64,000 nt of DNA from CAYXLI01 sp964464925 (GTDB lineage Bacteria; Acidobacteriota; Terriglobia; Bryobacterales; Bryobacteraceae): assembly GCA_964464925.1 (NCBI GenBank), contig CAYXLI010000004.1, positions 232,404-296,403 of the forward strand, written 5' to 3'. Under the pieces are notes generated by a model, which searched no databases, was not told where the DNA came from, and saw nothing but the letters and a program-made list of their open reading frames with translations. Within the stretch, counting starts at the first letter, position 1; each line of letters opens with the position of its first letter. A program made the position numbers and the translations under genes. This document shows positions 8,410-16,821 of the stretch, piece by piece.

Positions 8410-10100
8410 TGGACGATGTGGATTCCGTGCAGGCACAAATCGCACGGAACATGCTGGAATCGGGCGACTGGGTGACGGCTCGGCTGGACGGCGTGAAATA
8501 TCTGGAAAAGTCGCCGATGGTGTATTGGATGATGGCGACTTCGTACGCCATCTTCGGAGTGCATGATTGGGCGGCGCGGATTCCGATTGCACTCAGCATT
8601 CTGGCGCTCTGCTGGGTGACGTGCAAGATGGGCGAGTGGGCGTTCGGGGCGGACGGCGGCTTCTACGCGGGTCTCTCACTGGCGACGTGCATTGGCCTAT
8701 TTCTGTTTACGCGCATCCTGATACCGGATGTGATTCTGACGCTCACGATCGCGCTGGCGATGTGGGCGTTCCTGCGAGCGCTGGATGAAGACGAGCCCCG
8801 GCCGCGCCTTTGGGCGGCGGGAATGGCGGCGGCGATTGCGATGGGGCTTCTACTGAAGGGCCTGATCGCGGCTGTGTTCCCGATTGGAGGCGCGGGGCTG
8901 TATCTGCTGTTCACGCGTCAGCTATTTCAGAAGCGCACCTGGCAGCGGCTGCACGTGTTCAGCGGGATCCTGATCATCCTGGTTATCGCGGCGCCCTGGC
9001 ACGTTCTGGCGACATTGCGGAACCCACCCTACTTCGACTGGACCATGAAGAGCGAGCCCGGGCATTACCGGGGCTTTTTCTGGTTCTATTTCCTGAACGA
9101 GCATGTGTTCCGCTTCCTGAATATCAGATATCCGCGTGATTACAATACGGTACCGAGGCCACTATTTTGGCTGTTTCATTTCCTGTGGTTATTCCCGTGG
9201 AGCGTTTTGTTCTTTTCGGCCGCGCGGCTCTCCTACAAGCCGGTGGACCGTGCCGGCCGGATGCGGCTGCTGGCGCTTTGCTGGACGGGGTTTCTGCTGA
9301 CGTTCTTCACCTTCTCAACGACGCAGGAATACTACTCGATGCCTTGTTACCCGGCGCTGGCGCTGCTGATCGGCTCGGCCGCGGCGGTGAGCGACAGTTG
9401 GGCGCGCGCGGGGACGAAGGTGGTTTGCGGGATTGCGATCGCGGCGGCGGCGGCAATTGGAGCCATATTGTATGCGGTTCGAGGAATGCCAACGCCGGGT
9501 GATATTTCTCATGCGCTTACACAGAATCCGGATGCGTATACGCTTTCCCTTGGACACATGGGAGATTTGACGATAGCGTCGTTCGCGTATCTGCGGGTGC
9601 CGCTGCTGATGGCCGGTGCTGCATTTCTGACCGGTGCGGCCGCGACGTGGAAGTTTTCCCAGCGCAGAACTTACACCGGGATGGCGATTATGATGGTGCT
9701 GTTCCTGCTCGCCGCACGCACGGCGCTGGTCACGTTCGACCCATACCTGGGTTCGCGCGACCTGGCGAATGCGCTAATGCGGGCTCCGGCGGGCAGACTG
9801 ATCGTGGACGACCAATATTATACGTTTTCGTCGATTTTCTTTTACACTAACAGGCAGGCGTTGTTACTAAACGGGCGCGTAAATAATCTGGAGTATGGAT
9901 CGAATGCTCCGGACGCTCCCCACGTGTTTATCGATGACGGGAAACTTCGTAGCATTTGGCCGTCGCCAGAGAGATACTATCTGGTAGCGGAAAAACCAGC
10001 AATAGAGAGGCTGGAACAAGTGCTCGGCAAAGGCGCGATGCATACTGTCGCCGAATCGGGTGGAAAGTTCCTGTTCACCAACCATGCAGATCTGCATTGA
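8322..10100 (+). CDS. ArnT/PMT-like membrane glycosyltransferase
   Basis: A 592-aa integral membrane protein of the dolichyl-phosphate-mannose/ArnT superfamily (GT-C fold), which uses polyprenyl-phosphate sugars on the periplasmic face. The family's first loop is recognisable: DDVDSVQAQIARNMLESGDW at about residues 30-50, followed by GVKYLEKSPMVYWM. About ten to twelve hydrophobic segments follow, then a soluble C-terminal domain from about 490. The ATG at 8322 is chosen because it gives the normal start ahead of the first TM helix; longer frames contain unrelated reading of asnB. The gene overlaps asnB and the following glycosyltransferase gene, so the cluster is tightly coupled. The acceptor (lipid A or a surface polymer) is unknown. 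Confidence 0.83.
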   Translation: MGNRIGNSVLVVLFAAIVYLISCASPPNLMDDVDSVQAQIARNMLESGDWVTARLDGVKYLEKSPMVYWMMATSYAIFGVHDWAARIPIALSILALCWVTCKMGEWAFGADGGFYAGLSLATCIGLFLFTRILIPDVILTLTIALAMWAFLRALDEDEPRPRLWAAGMAAAIAMGLLLKGLIAAVFPIGGAGLYLLFTRQLFQKRTWQRLHVFSGILIILVIAAPWHVLATLRNPPYFDWTMKSEPGHYRGFFWFYFLNEHVFRFLNIRYPRDYNTVPRPLFWLFHFLWLFPWSVLFFSAARLSYKPVDRAGRMRLLALCWTGFLLTFFTFSTTQEYYSMPCYPALALLIGSAAAVSDSWARAGTKVVCGIAIAAAAAIGAILYAVRGMPTPGDISHALTQNPDAYTLSLGHMGDLTIASFAYLRVPLLMAGAAFLTGAAATWKFSQRRTYTGMAIMMVLFLLAARTALVTFDPYLGSRDLANALMRAPAGRLIVDDQYYTFSSIFFYTNRQALLLNGRVNNLEYGSNAPDAPHVFIDDGKLRSIWPSPERYYLVAEKPAIERLEQVLGKGAMHTVAESGGKFLFTNHADLH

Positions 10101-11193
10101 TGCTACGTCACTGCTCCTGCGCAGCGCAGGGGTAAAGAACTATGTTTATCACTGGATGACCGCACTGCAGCACGGAACCCGTGAGCACACGTTCACGGCA
10201 TTTCCTCTGCTGGGCAAAGTGGGTGAACTGAACCACGAAGCATCGGTTCTGAGCCTGTGGCAAACGCTGCCCAGGCTGGCGCTGCTGCACCTGGTGAACT
10301 TGAGTTGGAATCCGAGCATCGAGATTATGATGTCCGGCGTGGATGTATTCCATGCTTCGAACCAGGTCCGTCACCCTCCGAAGAACACGAAACTGACCGG
10401 GACGCTGTACGACATGACGTGCCTGCTGATGCCGCAGAACCACACGAGCGGGAACGTAAAGGCGGAACAGTATTTCGCAGAACAGGTGCTGGCGCGCGCG
10501 AACGGGCTGATCTCGATCAGCAACAACACACGGCAGGACGCGATCCAGTTGCTGGACATTCACCCGGAGAAGATCAAAGTGATTTACCCGGGCGTGGCGG
10601 AGTCGTTCTTTCAGGTTACACGTACGGACGTGGCACGGGTTTCGAAAAAGTACTCATTGATCAAGCCGTACATTCTCTTCGTGGGGACAGTGGAACCGCG
10701 GAAGAATCTGGACACGATGCTGGACGCCTACCAGCACCTGCCGGAGAGCCTGCGGCAGGAGTTCGAGATGGTGGTGGTGGGCCCGATCGGGTGGGCCGCG
10801 GGAAATACGATAAAACGCCTGCAGCAAGGCGAGGAGGGCGTCCGCTATCTCGGCTATATTCCGGAGCAGGACCTTCCGGCGATTACCGGCGGAGCCACGG
10901 TGTTCGTGTATCCTTCGCTCTATGAGGGCTTCGGATTCCCGGTGGCCCAGTCGATGGCCGCAGGAGTGCCGATCATTACGTCCAACGTCTCTTCCCTGCC
11001 CGAGGTAGCCGGTGAGGCGGCATTGCTGATCGATCCCCGAAGCGTCAGCGAGCTGCGCGACGCGATGATGAAATTGCTGACTTCCCCTACCCTGCAGAAG
11101 CAACTCTCGGCGGCGGGCGTAGAGCGAGCGAAAGAGTACACGTGGGCAGTGGCTGCCCGAAAATCGGCGGAGTTCTTCAGCGGCCTCCGTTGA
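10084..11193 (+). CDS. glycosyltransferase family 4 (GT-B fold)
   Basis: A 369-aa cytoplasmic GT-B glycosyltransferase. The N-terminal acceptor domain begins MQICIDATSLLLRSAGVKNY. The C-terminal nucleotide-sugar domain has ILFVGTVEPRKNLDTML at about 195 and the E-x7-E retaining motif within YPSLYEGFGFPVAQSMAAG at about 275-295. The start at 10084 lies inside the end of the preceding gene (17-base overlap), giving the standard family N-terminus. In this cluster it probably adds a sugar to a lipid-linked oligosaccharide that the downstream ABC transporter exports. Donor and linkage cannot be deduced. Confidence 0.88.
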   Translation: MQICIDATSLLLRSAGVKNYVYHWMTALQHGTREHTFTAFPLLGKVGELNHEASVLSLWQTLPRLALLHLVNLSWNPSIEIMMSGVDVFHASNQVRHPPKNTKLTGTLYDMTCLLMPQNHTSGNVKAEQYFAEQVLARANGLISISNNTRQDAIQLLDIHPEKIKVIYPGVAESFFQVTRTDVARVSKKYSLIKPYILFVGTVEPRKNLDTMLDAYQHLPESLRQEFEMVVVGPIGWAAGNTIKRLQQGEEGVRYLGYIPEQDLPAITGGATVFVYPSLYEGFGFPVAQSMAAGVPIITSNVSSLPEVAGEAALLIDPRSVSELRDAMMKLLTSPTLQKQLSAAGVERAKEYTWAVAARKSAEFFSGLR

Positions 11194-11220
11194 ACAACTC
11201 GATCCATTCGAATTACTTAC

Positions 11221-11267
11221 GGGCACAAGTGCCCAGGCCTCCGGCACATATGGGGTTACATAACCCC
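11221..11267. promoter_or_regulatory. two perfect palindromes ahead of the ABC exporter genes
   Basis: GGGCAC-AA-GTGCCC (11221-11234) and GGGGTTA-CA-TAACCCC (11252-11267) lie in the 118-bp gap between the GT4 gene and wzm. The first could be a weak terminator and the second an operator. No -35/-10 pair is convincing. Confidence 0.35.
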
Positions 11268-11311
11268 GAAAATCGCGGGAGAACGTGGTACCCTAGAAAA
11301 GATTCGTCTCC

Positions 11312-12100
11312 ATGCTTTCTGTCGCAACAAAGCGCTGGAAGGGCGATTATCGTTTCCTGATCGGCAACCTTTTGCTGAAGGACTTCCGCGTACGCTACCG
11401 GAATATGTCCCTCGGGTTTGGCTGGTCCATCGCCAGTCCCTTGGTGATGATGGGCGTACTCACCTTCATTTTCACTCAGGTGATGCCTCCTTCGCCGCAC
11501 ACCAAGAACTTCGGCGTATTCGTCCTTTCGGGCCTGATTCCTTTCAACTTCTTCAGCTTAAGCTGGGTAACCGGGACAGTTTCCCTCATCGATAATACCG
11601 GCATCATCAAGCGCACCACATTTCCGCGCGAGATTGTTCCGATCGGCAGCGTGCTTGCCAACTCGATGCACTTTGTAATCCAACTGGTTCTGCTGATCGT
11701 CATCGTGCTGCTGTACGGATATCGTCCCAACCTCAACTGGCTGCTGTTGCCCGTGGTGGCCGGGCTGGAGATCCTGTTCGTCTGCGGCCTGGCGCTGATG
11801 TTCTCGGCGTTTGATGTCTACGTTCGCGATACGCGTTACGTAGTGGAATCCGCTAACACCGTGCTCTTCTGGCTGGTTCCGATCTTCTATTCGTCAAACA
11901 TTGTCCCTACGAAATTTGTGGACATTTACAACTGGAATCCGATTGCAGCGGTAGTCATGGCATTCCGCAACATTCTGCTGGAGAATAAGACTCCAGCGGA
12001 CACTTTGCTGATCAAACTGACGATCGGCACGTGCGCCTCTCTTGCAGTTGGCTTCTTCATTTTCGGCCGGCTGAAACGGCGTTTCTACGACTATCTATGA
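11312..12100 (+). CDS. ABC-2 type polysaccharide export permease (Wzm-like)
   Basis: A 262-aa inner-membrane permease of the ABC-2 family, with six hydrophobic segments at about residues 35-55, 65-90, 115-140, 145-170, 178-200 and 235-255. Typical features are the N-terminal amphipathic segment with LLLKDFRVRYRNMSLG and the WNPIAAVVMAFRNILL stretch before the last helix. It pairs with the ATPase gene that starts within its stop codon (ATGA overlap). Together they would export an undecaprenyl-linked surface glycan such as O-antigen, teichoic-acid-like polymer or capsule. Confidence 0.9.
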   Translation: MLSVATKRWKGDYRFLIGNLLLKDFRVRYRNMSLGFGWSIASPLVMMGVLTFIFTQVMPPSPHTKNFGVFVLSGLIPFNFFSLSWVTGTVSLIDNTGIIKRTTFPREIVPIGSVLANSMHFVIQLVLLIVIVLLYGYRPNLNWLLLPVVAGLEILFVCGLALMFSAFDVYVRDTRYVVESANTVLFWLVPIFYSSNIVPTKFVDIYNWNPIAAVVMAFRNILLENKTPADTLLIKLTIGTCASLAVGFFIFGRLKRRFYDYL

Positions 12101-12861
12101 GTAAGGAACCGGCGGTCCAATTCGAGCATGTTTCAAAGGTCTTTTCCCGCTCGACGGGGCGCAAGCTGTTGCGCAGCCACCTCCGCACCTTCTTCGGCCG
12201 AACGCCGCACGAGCCGTTCTACGCGCTGAAGAACATCTCGTTCACGCTGGAGCACTCCGAGAGCGTTGCGATCATCGGGCCGAACGGCGCCGGCAAGAGC
12301 ACGCTGCTGAGCATGGTGGCCGGCCTGTCTTTTCCCGATCACGGGGAAGTGGCCATTAATGGGCGTGTAGCCGCTCTGCTGGAGTTGGGAACAGGCTTCC
12401 ACCCGGACCTGACGGGAGCGGAGAATGTACGCCTGAACGCCTCGCTGCTGGGGCTGAGCCGCACGCAGACGGAGAAGCTGTTCGACAGCATCGTTGATTT
12501 TTCCGGGATTGGAGAGTTCATTGATGAGCCACTGCGCACGTACTCGTCAGGCATGATGATGCGGCTGGCGTTCTCGGTGGCTGTGAACGTGGATCCGGAC
12601 ATTCTGATCCTGGATGAAGTCTTCGCGGTGGGTGATCAGAACTTCCAGTCGAAGTGCCGCGAGAAGGTGATGGAGTTCAGGAATTCCGGCAAGACGATGC
12701 TGTGCGTATCCCACTCCACGGCGACCCTACATCAACTCTGCGAACGCGCCATTTGGCTGGACCATGGCGAGTTGATGATGGACGGCCCGGTGTTGGATGT
12801 GATTTCCGCCTATGAAGGAAACCAGGTGAAGACTGCTGTAGGGTGTCAGGAACCGATCTGA
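12097..12861 (+). CDS. ABC transporter ATPase for polysaccharide export (Wzt/TagH-like)
   Basis: A 254-aa nucleotide-binding protein energising glycan export with the preceding permease. Visible motifs are Walker A GPNGAGKST at about residue 62, signature YSSGMMMRLAF at about 150, and Walker B ILILDEVFAVGD at about 170. It also has the family's N-terminal EHVSKVF and a 'YALKNISFTLE' lead-in. The protein ends about 30 residues after the H-loop (VSHSTATLHQLC), so it lacks the C-terminal carbohydrate-binding domain found in long Wzt proteins; it is the short KpsT/TagH-style NBD. Translation is coupled to wzm by a four-base overlap. Confidence 0.92.
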   Translation: MSKEPAVQFEHVSKVFSRSTGRKLLRSHLRTFFGRTPHEPFYALKNISFTLEHSESVAIIGPNGAGKSTLLSMVAGLSFPDHGEVAINGRVAALLELGTGFHPDLTGAENVRLNASLLGLSRTQTEKLFDSIVDFSGIGEFIDEPLRTYSSGMMMRLAFSVAVNVDPDILILDEVFAVGDQNFQSKCREKVMEFRNSGKTMLCVSHSTATLHQLCERAIWLDHGELMMDGPVLDVISAYEGNQVKTAVGCQEPI

Positions 12862-12874
12862 CAGCGCTTGCGAT

Positions 12875-12898
12875 CCGCCCGCTCCGCAGAGCGAGCGG
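12875..12898. terminator. GC-rich hairpin between convergent genes
   Basis: Arms CCGCCCGCTC and GAGCGAGCGG (one mismatch) flank a CGCA loop between convergent wzt and ompH. There is no T-tract, so it would be a weak or factor-assisted terminator. Confidence 0.5.
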
Positions 12899-12913
12899 AC
12901 CACAAGGTGAAAA

Positions 12914-13528
12914 CTACTTGGCTGGAGGCTTGGTGGCAGGGGTGGCCGGGCGAGGCGCCGGAACGCCAGCCGGCTTGCTGACCGAGGTCGGTATGGTGGA
13001 CGGCGCGTTCTTGTCATACAGAGCAACGATCTCATCCGTCACATCGATTCCATTCGCAGCAAAGAGGACCGAAGAGGTCTGCGGGTTGCTGACGTCGATG
13101 ATGAGAGCATACGCGTTGTCCTTCGCATACTTGTCCAACACCTGCATGACGCGATTTCCGAGGTCGTTCATGACCTTGGCATTTTCCTGATCGAAGTCCG
13201 CCTGCGCATCATCGACTTCACGGCTGAAGGTCTTCTTCATCGTGTCGATTTCGCGGATGAGCTTCTGCTTGGCTTCTTCGCCGCCGACGTTGCTCGATTT
13301 GTTGAGCTGCTCCTGCTTCTGCAGAATCGCCTGCTGCTTCGATTCGAGCTCCTTCTTCTTAGGAGCGGCCTTGGCCTCAATCTCGGCGACAGCCTTCTGA
13401 CCATCCTTCGTGCTCACGATGGCCTTCTGAATATTGATAATTCCGACCTTCGTCGGCGCGCTCTGCGCCTGCGCCGGAACAAAGAAACCGAGCACGAGCG
13501 AAGAGGCAAGTAAAACACTAACTTTCAC
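12914..13528 (-). CDS. OmpH/Skp-family periplasmic chaperone
   Basis: A 204-aa secreted protein with a signal peptide (VLLASSLVLGFFVPAQAQ, residues 4-21). The Skp/OmpH start TKVGIINIQKAIVSTKDGQ follows at about 26. A long lysine/glutamate-rich coiled coil (about 45-125) forms the jellyfish-like tentacles of Skp. The VLDKYAKDNAYALIIDVS segment at about 138 returns to the beta body. A proline/alanine-rich tail (about 180-204) is an extra. It follows bamA on the same strand, the classical bamA-skp arrangement, and should escort unfolded outer-membrane proteins to BamA. Confidence 0.88.
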   Translation of the reverse strand: MKVSVLLASSLVLGFFVPAQAQSAPTKVGIINIQKAIVSTKDGQKAVAEIEAKAAPKKKELESKQQAILQKQEQLNKSSNVGGEEAKQKLIREIDTMKKTFSREVDDAQADFDQENAKVMNDLGNRVMQVLDKYAKDNAYALIIDVSNPQTSSVLFAANGIDVTDEIVALYDKNAPSTIPTSVSKPAGVPAPRPATPATKPPAK

Positions 13529-13610
13529 GTGGAAACTCCTGGGACTTAGACGATCTTAACATAGTGACGCGCGGCGTACTGCAATGGTTGTACGCCGCAA
13601 AATAACTTCC

Positions 13611-16580
13611 TTAGAATGTTCTACCAATGGAGAAGCGGAATGTGCGCCGCCGTTCAAAGAATGGCGATGCCTGACCGAATTGCGTAACCGCATTGGTGAA
13701 CGTTTGCTGGTTCGGGAATAGGGAACGATCGGCAACGACCGGAGGCTGCAGATACGTTTGGACAATATTCGGGTTGTAGGCCCAATAGAATCGGAACGGA
13801 GCATTGACCACAGGCATGAGCACTTGCAGTTCCAGACCCGTAGAGGACCGGAAATGCTGCGTACCGGGCGCCAGAACAGCCCTGCCGTCGAAATCGGCCT
13901 GCGGGAACTTGCTATTCAGTTCCGAGATGCGCCCCGGATTTAAACCGAGCTGAGATCTCTGAGTGATCTTGTTCACGCCGATATCGTAGAAGGCGGCCAG
14001 CCAGACCGGGCCGAAAATCGGAATGCGATATTCAAAGTTGGCAACGCCCTGCGTATCGCCACCCGGGAATGTCAGCCGGTAGACCGGAATGGTTTGCGTG
14101 ACGTTCACCATCTGTTGCTGCCCATTCACGATGACAGGCTGCTGCCGGACGGTTCCGTCATTGTTGTAAACGTTCACGGTCGCGTCCGTCGGAATGTAGG
14201 CGATAGGACTGATTCCCCAGATTTCAAATCCGCGGATGTCGTTTTCACCGCCCATGTAGAAGCGGTTGAACGGGGGCGCCACCTTGCCGCCGTATCCCGA
14301 TACGAAACGGCCGAGCACGTGCGTACCGATGACGTGCCCCTTCTTTAAGCCGGCGCGGAAGTACTTGGCATCCACAGTCGGCTCGATCATATTGACGTTA
14401 CCGCCGAGGAAGCTACCGGTGAATGTCGTCGAAACAAACAGGGACTTGCCGGCGGTCGGCGTGATGGGGTGATTGACAGTGTTGTACGTATACGACGGGA
14501 TCACCTTACTGGTACGGATGCCGCTCAGTGAATTGGGACCGCCGATGCCCTGGAAATTGATGTACTGGAAATAATTCTGAGCGGAGTCGGTGAGGGTCTT
14601 CAGGTTTGAGATGTCGTACCCATACGTTATGCCGACGCGTGCGAAACTGCGTCGCAGCGGATAGCTCAGATAAGTGGTGAAACCGTACCCGGTCGATACG
14701 TAATTAAGGAGGTTCTGCGATCCCAACTGATTGAAGATTGGGATGAGATTGCGGCCTGACAGCAACGAGACCTCGCGAGCCTGATCGTAGTTGTAACGCG
14801 TGGTGTAGACCGTGAAGCCGGCCTGCATCGGCTTATCGAAGAGATATGGCTCAGTGAAGCCGAAGGTCACGTTGCGAATACGGTCGCCCAACTGCGAATC
14901 GAGGCTGAGCGTTTCGCCCAGGCCGAGGAAGTTGTTCGTGGCGTATTGGAACCCGATGAAACTGCCTGCGATACCGGACACGCCGCCGTTCAACTGGATC
15001 GAGTTCTTACCGCGCTCCTTCACCTTTAAGGTGATGTCCACGGTGTTCGTTTTGGTGTCGCGGGTAATGGTCGCGGCTTCTTCCGCCTTGAGCTGTTCGA
15101 AGTAACCGAGCTGGTTCAGGCGAAGCACGCTGACTTCCCACAGGCGGGTGTTATACATGTCGCCCTCGTCGATCAGCAACTCGCGGCGGATGACCTTGTC
15201 GCGCGTGGTGGTGTTTCCTGAGAAGTCGATGCGGCGGACGAAGAACTGCTTGCCTTCATCCACATTGAAGACGAGATCGATCTGGTCGGTATTCGTCACG
15301 ATCTCCGGATCGGGTTCGGGAACCATATCGATATAGCCGAACTCGCCGTACAGCTTTCGCATGTTCTCGAGGCCTTTGCGCAGCTTCGCAGTGGAGAAGA
15401 TATCGCCTTGCGACATCTGGAAGATCTGCTTGCCGAGAAAGTCGGTGGAGCGGAATAGCTTCACACCGTTGAAATTCATATTGCGCAGACGATAACGCTT
15501 GCCTTCTTCCACTGCGACGGTGATGTTGGCGCGCTTGCCGGGCTTGTTCGGCTTGAACAGCGGGATGCGCATGCCTTTGCCTCCGACATCGTAGATCTCG
15601 ACTTTTGAATCGACGGCGCGAGCGGTGAAGTAGCCCTTGTCCTGATAAAAGACGCGGATGCGATCCTTGTCTTCTTCCAACTTGGTGGAATCGAACGTAC
15701 GCGAGAACAGATTCTCAAAGATAAGCGAATGCGGGAGGCCGATCGGCTTCGAGTTTTTCATCGCCCGGATCACCTGGCGATCGGAGAAAACCGAGTTGCC
15801 CTCAATCTTGATGTCGCCTACTTTGACCTTCGGACCCTCATCGACCTTGAATACGACTTCCAACGAAGACGGAGGAATTTGTTTAATGTCGGGAACAACC
15901 GTAGCGAACTGGCGGCCGCGCTCAGAGAGATATTCCTTCAGGACGTTCGCGGCCCGCTGCACCTTGGCGGGATCGTACTGTGTTTCTACGCTGAGGCCAA
16001 CCTTGCGCTCTTTGAAGCGGTCCAGAATTTCGGAGACGGTTACCGACTTCATACCGTCGTATTTGATCGACCGGACAACGCGGCGTTCGGTGAGTTGATA
16101 ACGGATGATCCAGCCGGTGGGCGTCAGTTCGCGCTCGAGCCGAATATCGTCGAAGCGGCCAGTGTTCCAGAGCGCCATGAAATCCCGATGAAGTGACTCT
16201 TCGTCGTACCGATCGCCTTTACGGACGATCGTCAGAGCGCGGAGTGTTTCCTGCGGCACGCGGCGCGCGCCGCGGAACTCAACCGAATCGATGATGTTGG
16301 CTGCATTCTCAACCTTGGGCTGTTGAGCCGGCGGCGGTGGTTGAAGGGCGGGCTGCTGGGCAGGAGCGGGAGGCGCGGGCTTCGGAGCCTCAGGAGGAGC
16401 GGTCTGAGGAACTGCCTCAAACGGATTCGGTTGTCTCGGCGCAGGACGATTCGGCGGCTGCTGCTGCTGCTGTGGTGGGTTCTGCTGCGTCTGCTGTGCG
16501 TGAAGTAGAAATGCAGTGGAGAGGGAACAGAGAGCACACACTGAGACGGCGTTCAGGCATCTTAGCCTGGGAAAACTCAT
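13611..16580 (-). CDS. bamA: outer membrane protein assembly factor BamA (Omp85)
   Basis: A 989-aa outer-membrane insertase. A signal peptide (about 1-29, ending LLHAQ) is followed by an unusual proline/glutamine-rich low-complexity linker at about 30-90. Five POTRA-type repeats run from about 95 to 480 (FRGARRVPQETL, IEGNSVFSDRQVIRA, FNGVKLFRSTDF, IDFSGNTTTRDKVIRREL). The 16-strand barrel occupies about 540-989, with NRFYMGGENDIRGFEIWG representing the conserved (V/I)RG(F/Y) loop 6 motif, and it ends with aromatic RFSIGRTF, a beta-signal. It folds and inserts outer-membrane barrels. Its presence with skp confirms a diderm organism. Confidence 0.95.
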   Translation of the reverse strand: MSFPRLRCLNAVSVCALCSLSTAFLLHAQQTQQNPPQQQQQPPNRPAPRQPNPFEAVPQTAPPEAPKPAPPAPAQQPALQPPPPAQQPKVENAANIIDSVEFRGARRVPQETLRALTIVRKGDRYDEESLHRDFMALWNTGRFDDIRLERELTPTGWIIRYQLTERRVVRSIKYDGMKSVTVSEILDRFKERKVGLSVETQYDPAKVQRAANVLKEYLSERGRQFATVVPDIKQIPPSSLEVVFKVDEGPKVKVGDIKIEGNSVFSDRQVIRAMKNSKPIGLPHSLIFENLFSRTFDSTKLEEDKDRIRVFYQDKGYFTARAVDSKVEIYDVGGKGMRIPLFKPNKPGKRANITVAVEEGKRYRLRNMNFNGVKLFRSTDFLGKQIFQMSQGDIFSTAKLRKGLENMRKLYGEFGYIDMVPEPDPEIVTNTDQIDLVFNVDEGKQFFVRRIDFSGNTTTRDKVIRRELLIDEGDMYNTRLWEVSVLRLNQLGYFEQLKAEEAATITRDTKTNTVDITLKVKERGKNSIQLNGGVSGIAGSFIGFQYATNNFLGLGETLSLDSQLGDRIRNVTFGFTEPYLFDKPMQAGFTVYTTRYNYDQAREVSLLSGRNLIPIFNQLGSQNLLNYVSTGYGFTTYLSYPLRRSFARVGITYGYDISNLKTLTDSAQNYFQYINFQGIGGPNSLSGIRTSKVIPSYTYNTVNHPITPTAGKSLFVSTTFTGSFLGGNVNMIEPTVDAKYFRAGLKKGHVIGTHVLGRFVSGYGGKVAPPFNRFYMGGENDIRGFEIWGISPIAYIPTDATVNVYNNDGTVRQQPVIVNGQQQMVNVTQTIPVYRLTFPGGDTQGVANFEYRIPIFGPVWLAAFYDIGVNKITQRSQLGLNPGRISELNSKFPQADFDGRAVLAPGTQHFRSSTGLELQVLMPVVNAPFRFYWAYNPNIVQTYLQPPVVADRSLFPNQQTFTNAVTQFGQASPFFERRRTFRFSIGRTF

Positions 16581-16821
16581 GAAAACCCTGGGTCCTTTCT
16601 ACTCTGCGCCTTTTACGAGACGTCAGCAGGCTCATGCCGGTTTCAAGCAGCGGGCCGTTGACGCAGATTTTAAAACCATATTGTAGCAGGGGGTTGAGGG
16701 TGCGCGGCATGCTTGCAGCGCACTCTCTGATCAATATTTATAAAGGGTGTGAATCAGAGCCACACCTGTGCCCCAACAGCGGCATTTCGAGGCGGCAAGC
16801 AACCTCGATGAGCGCCTGCTT

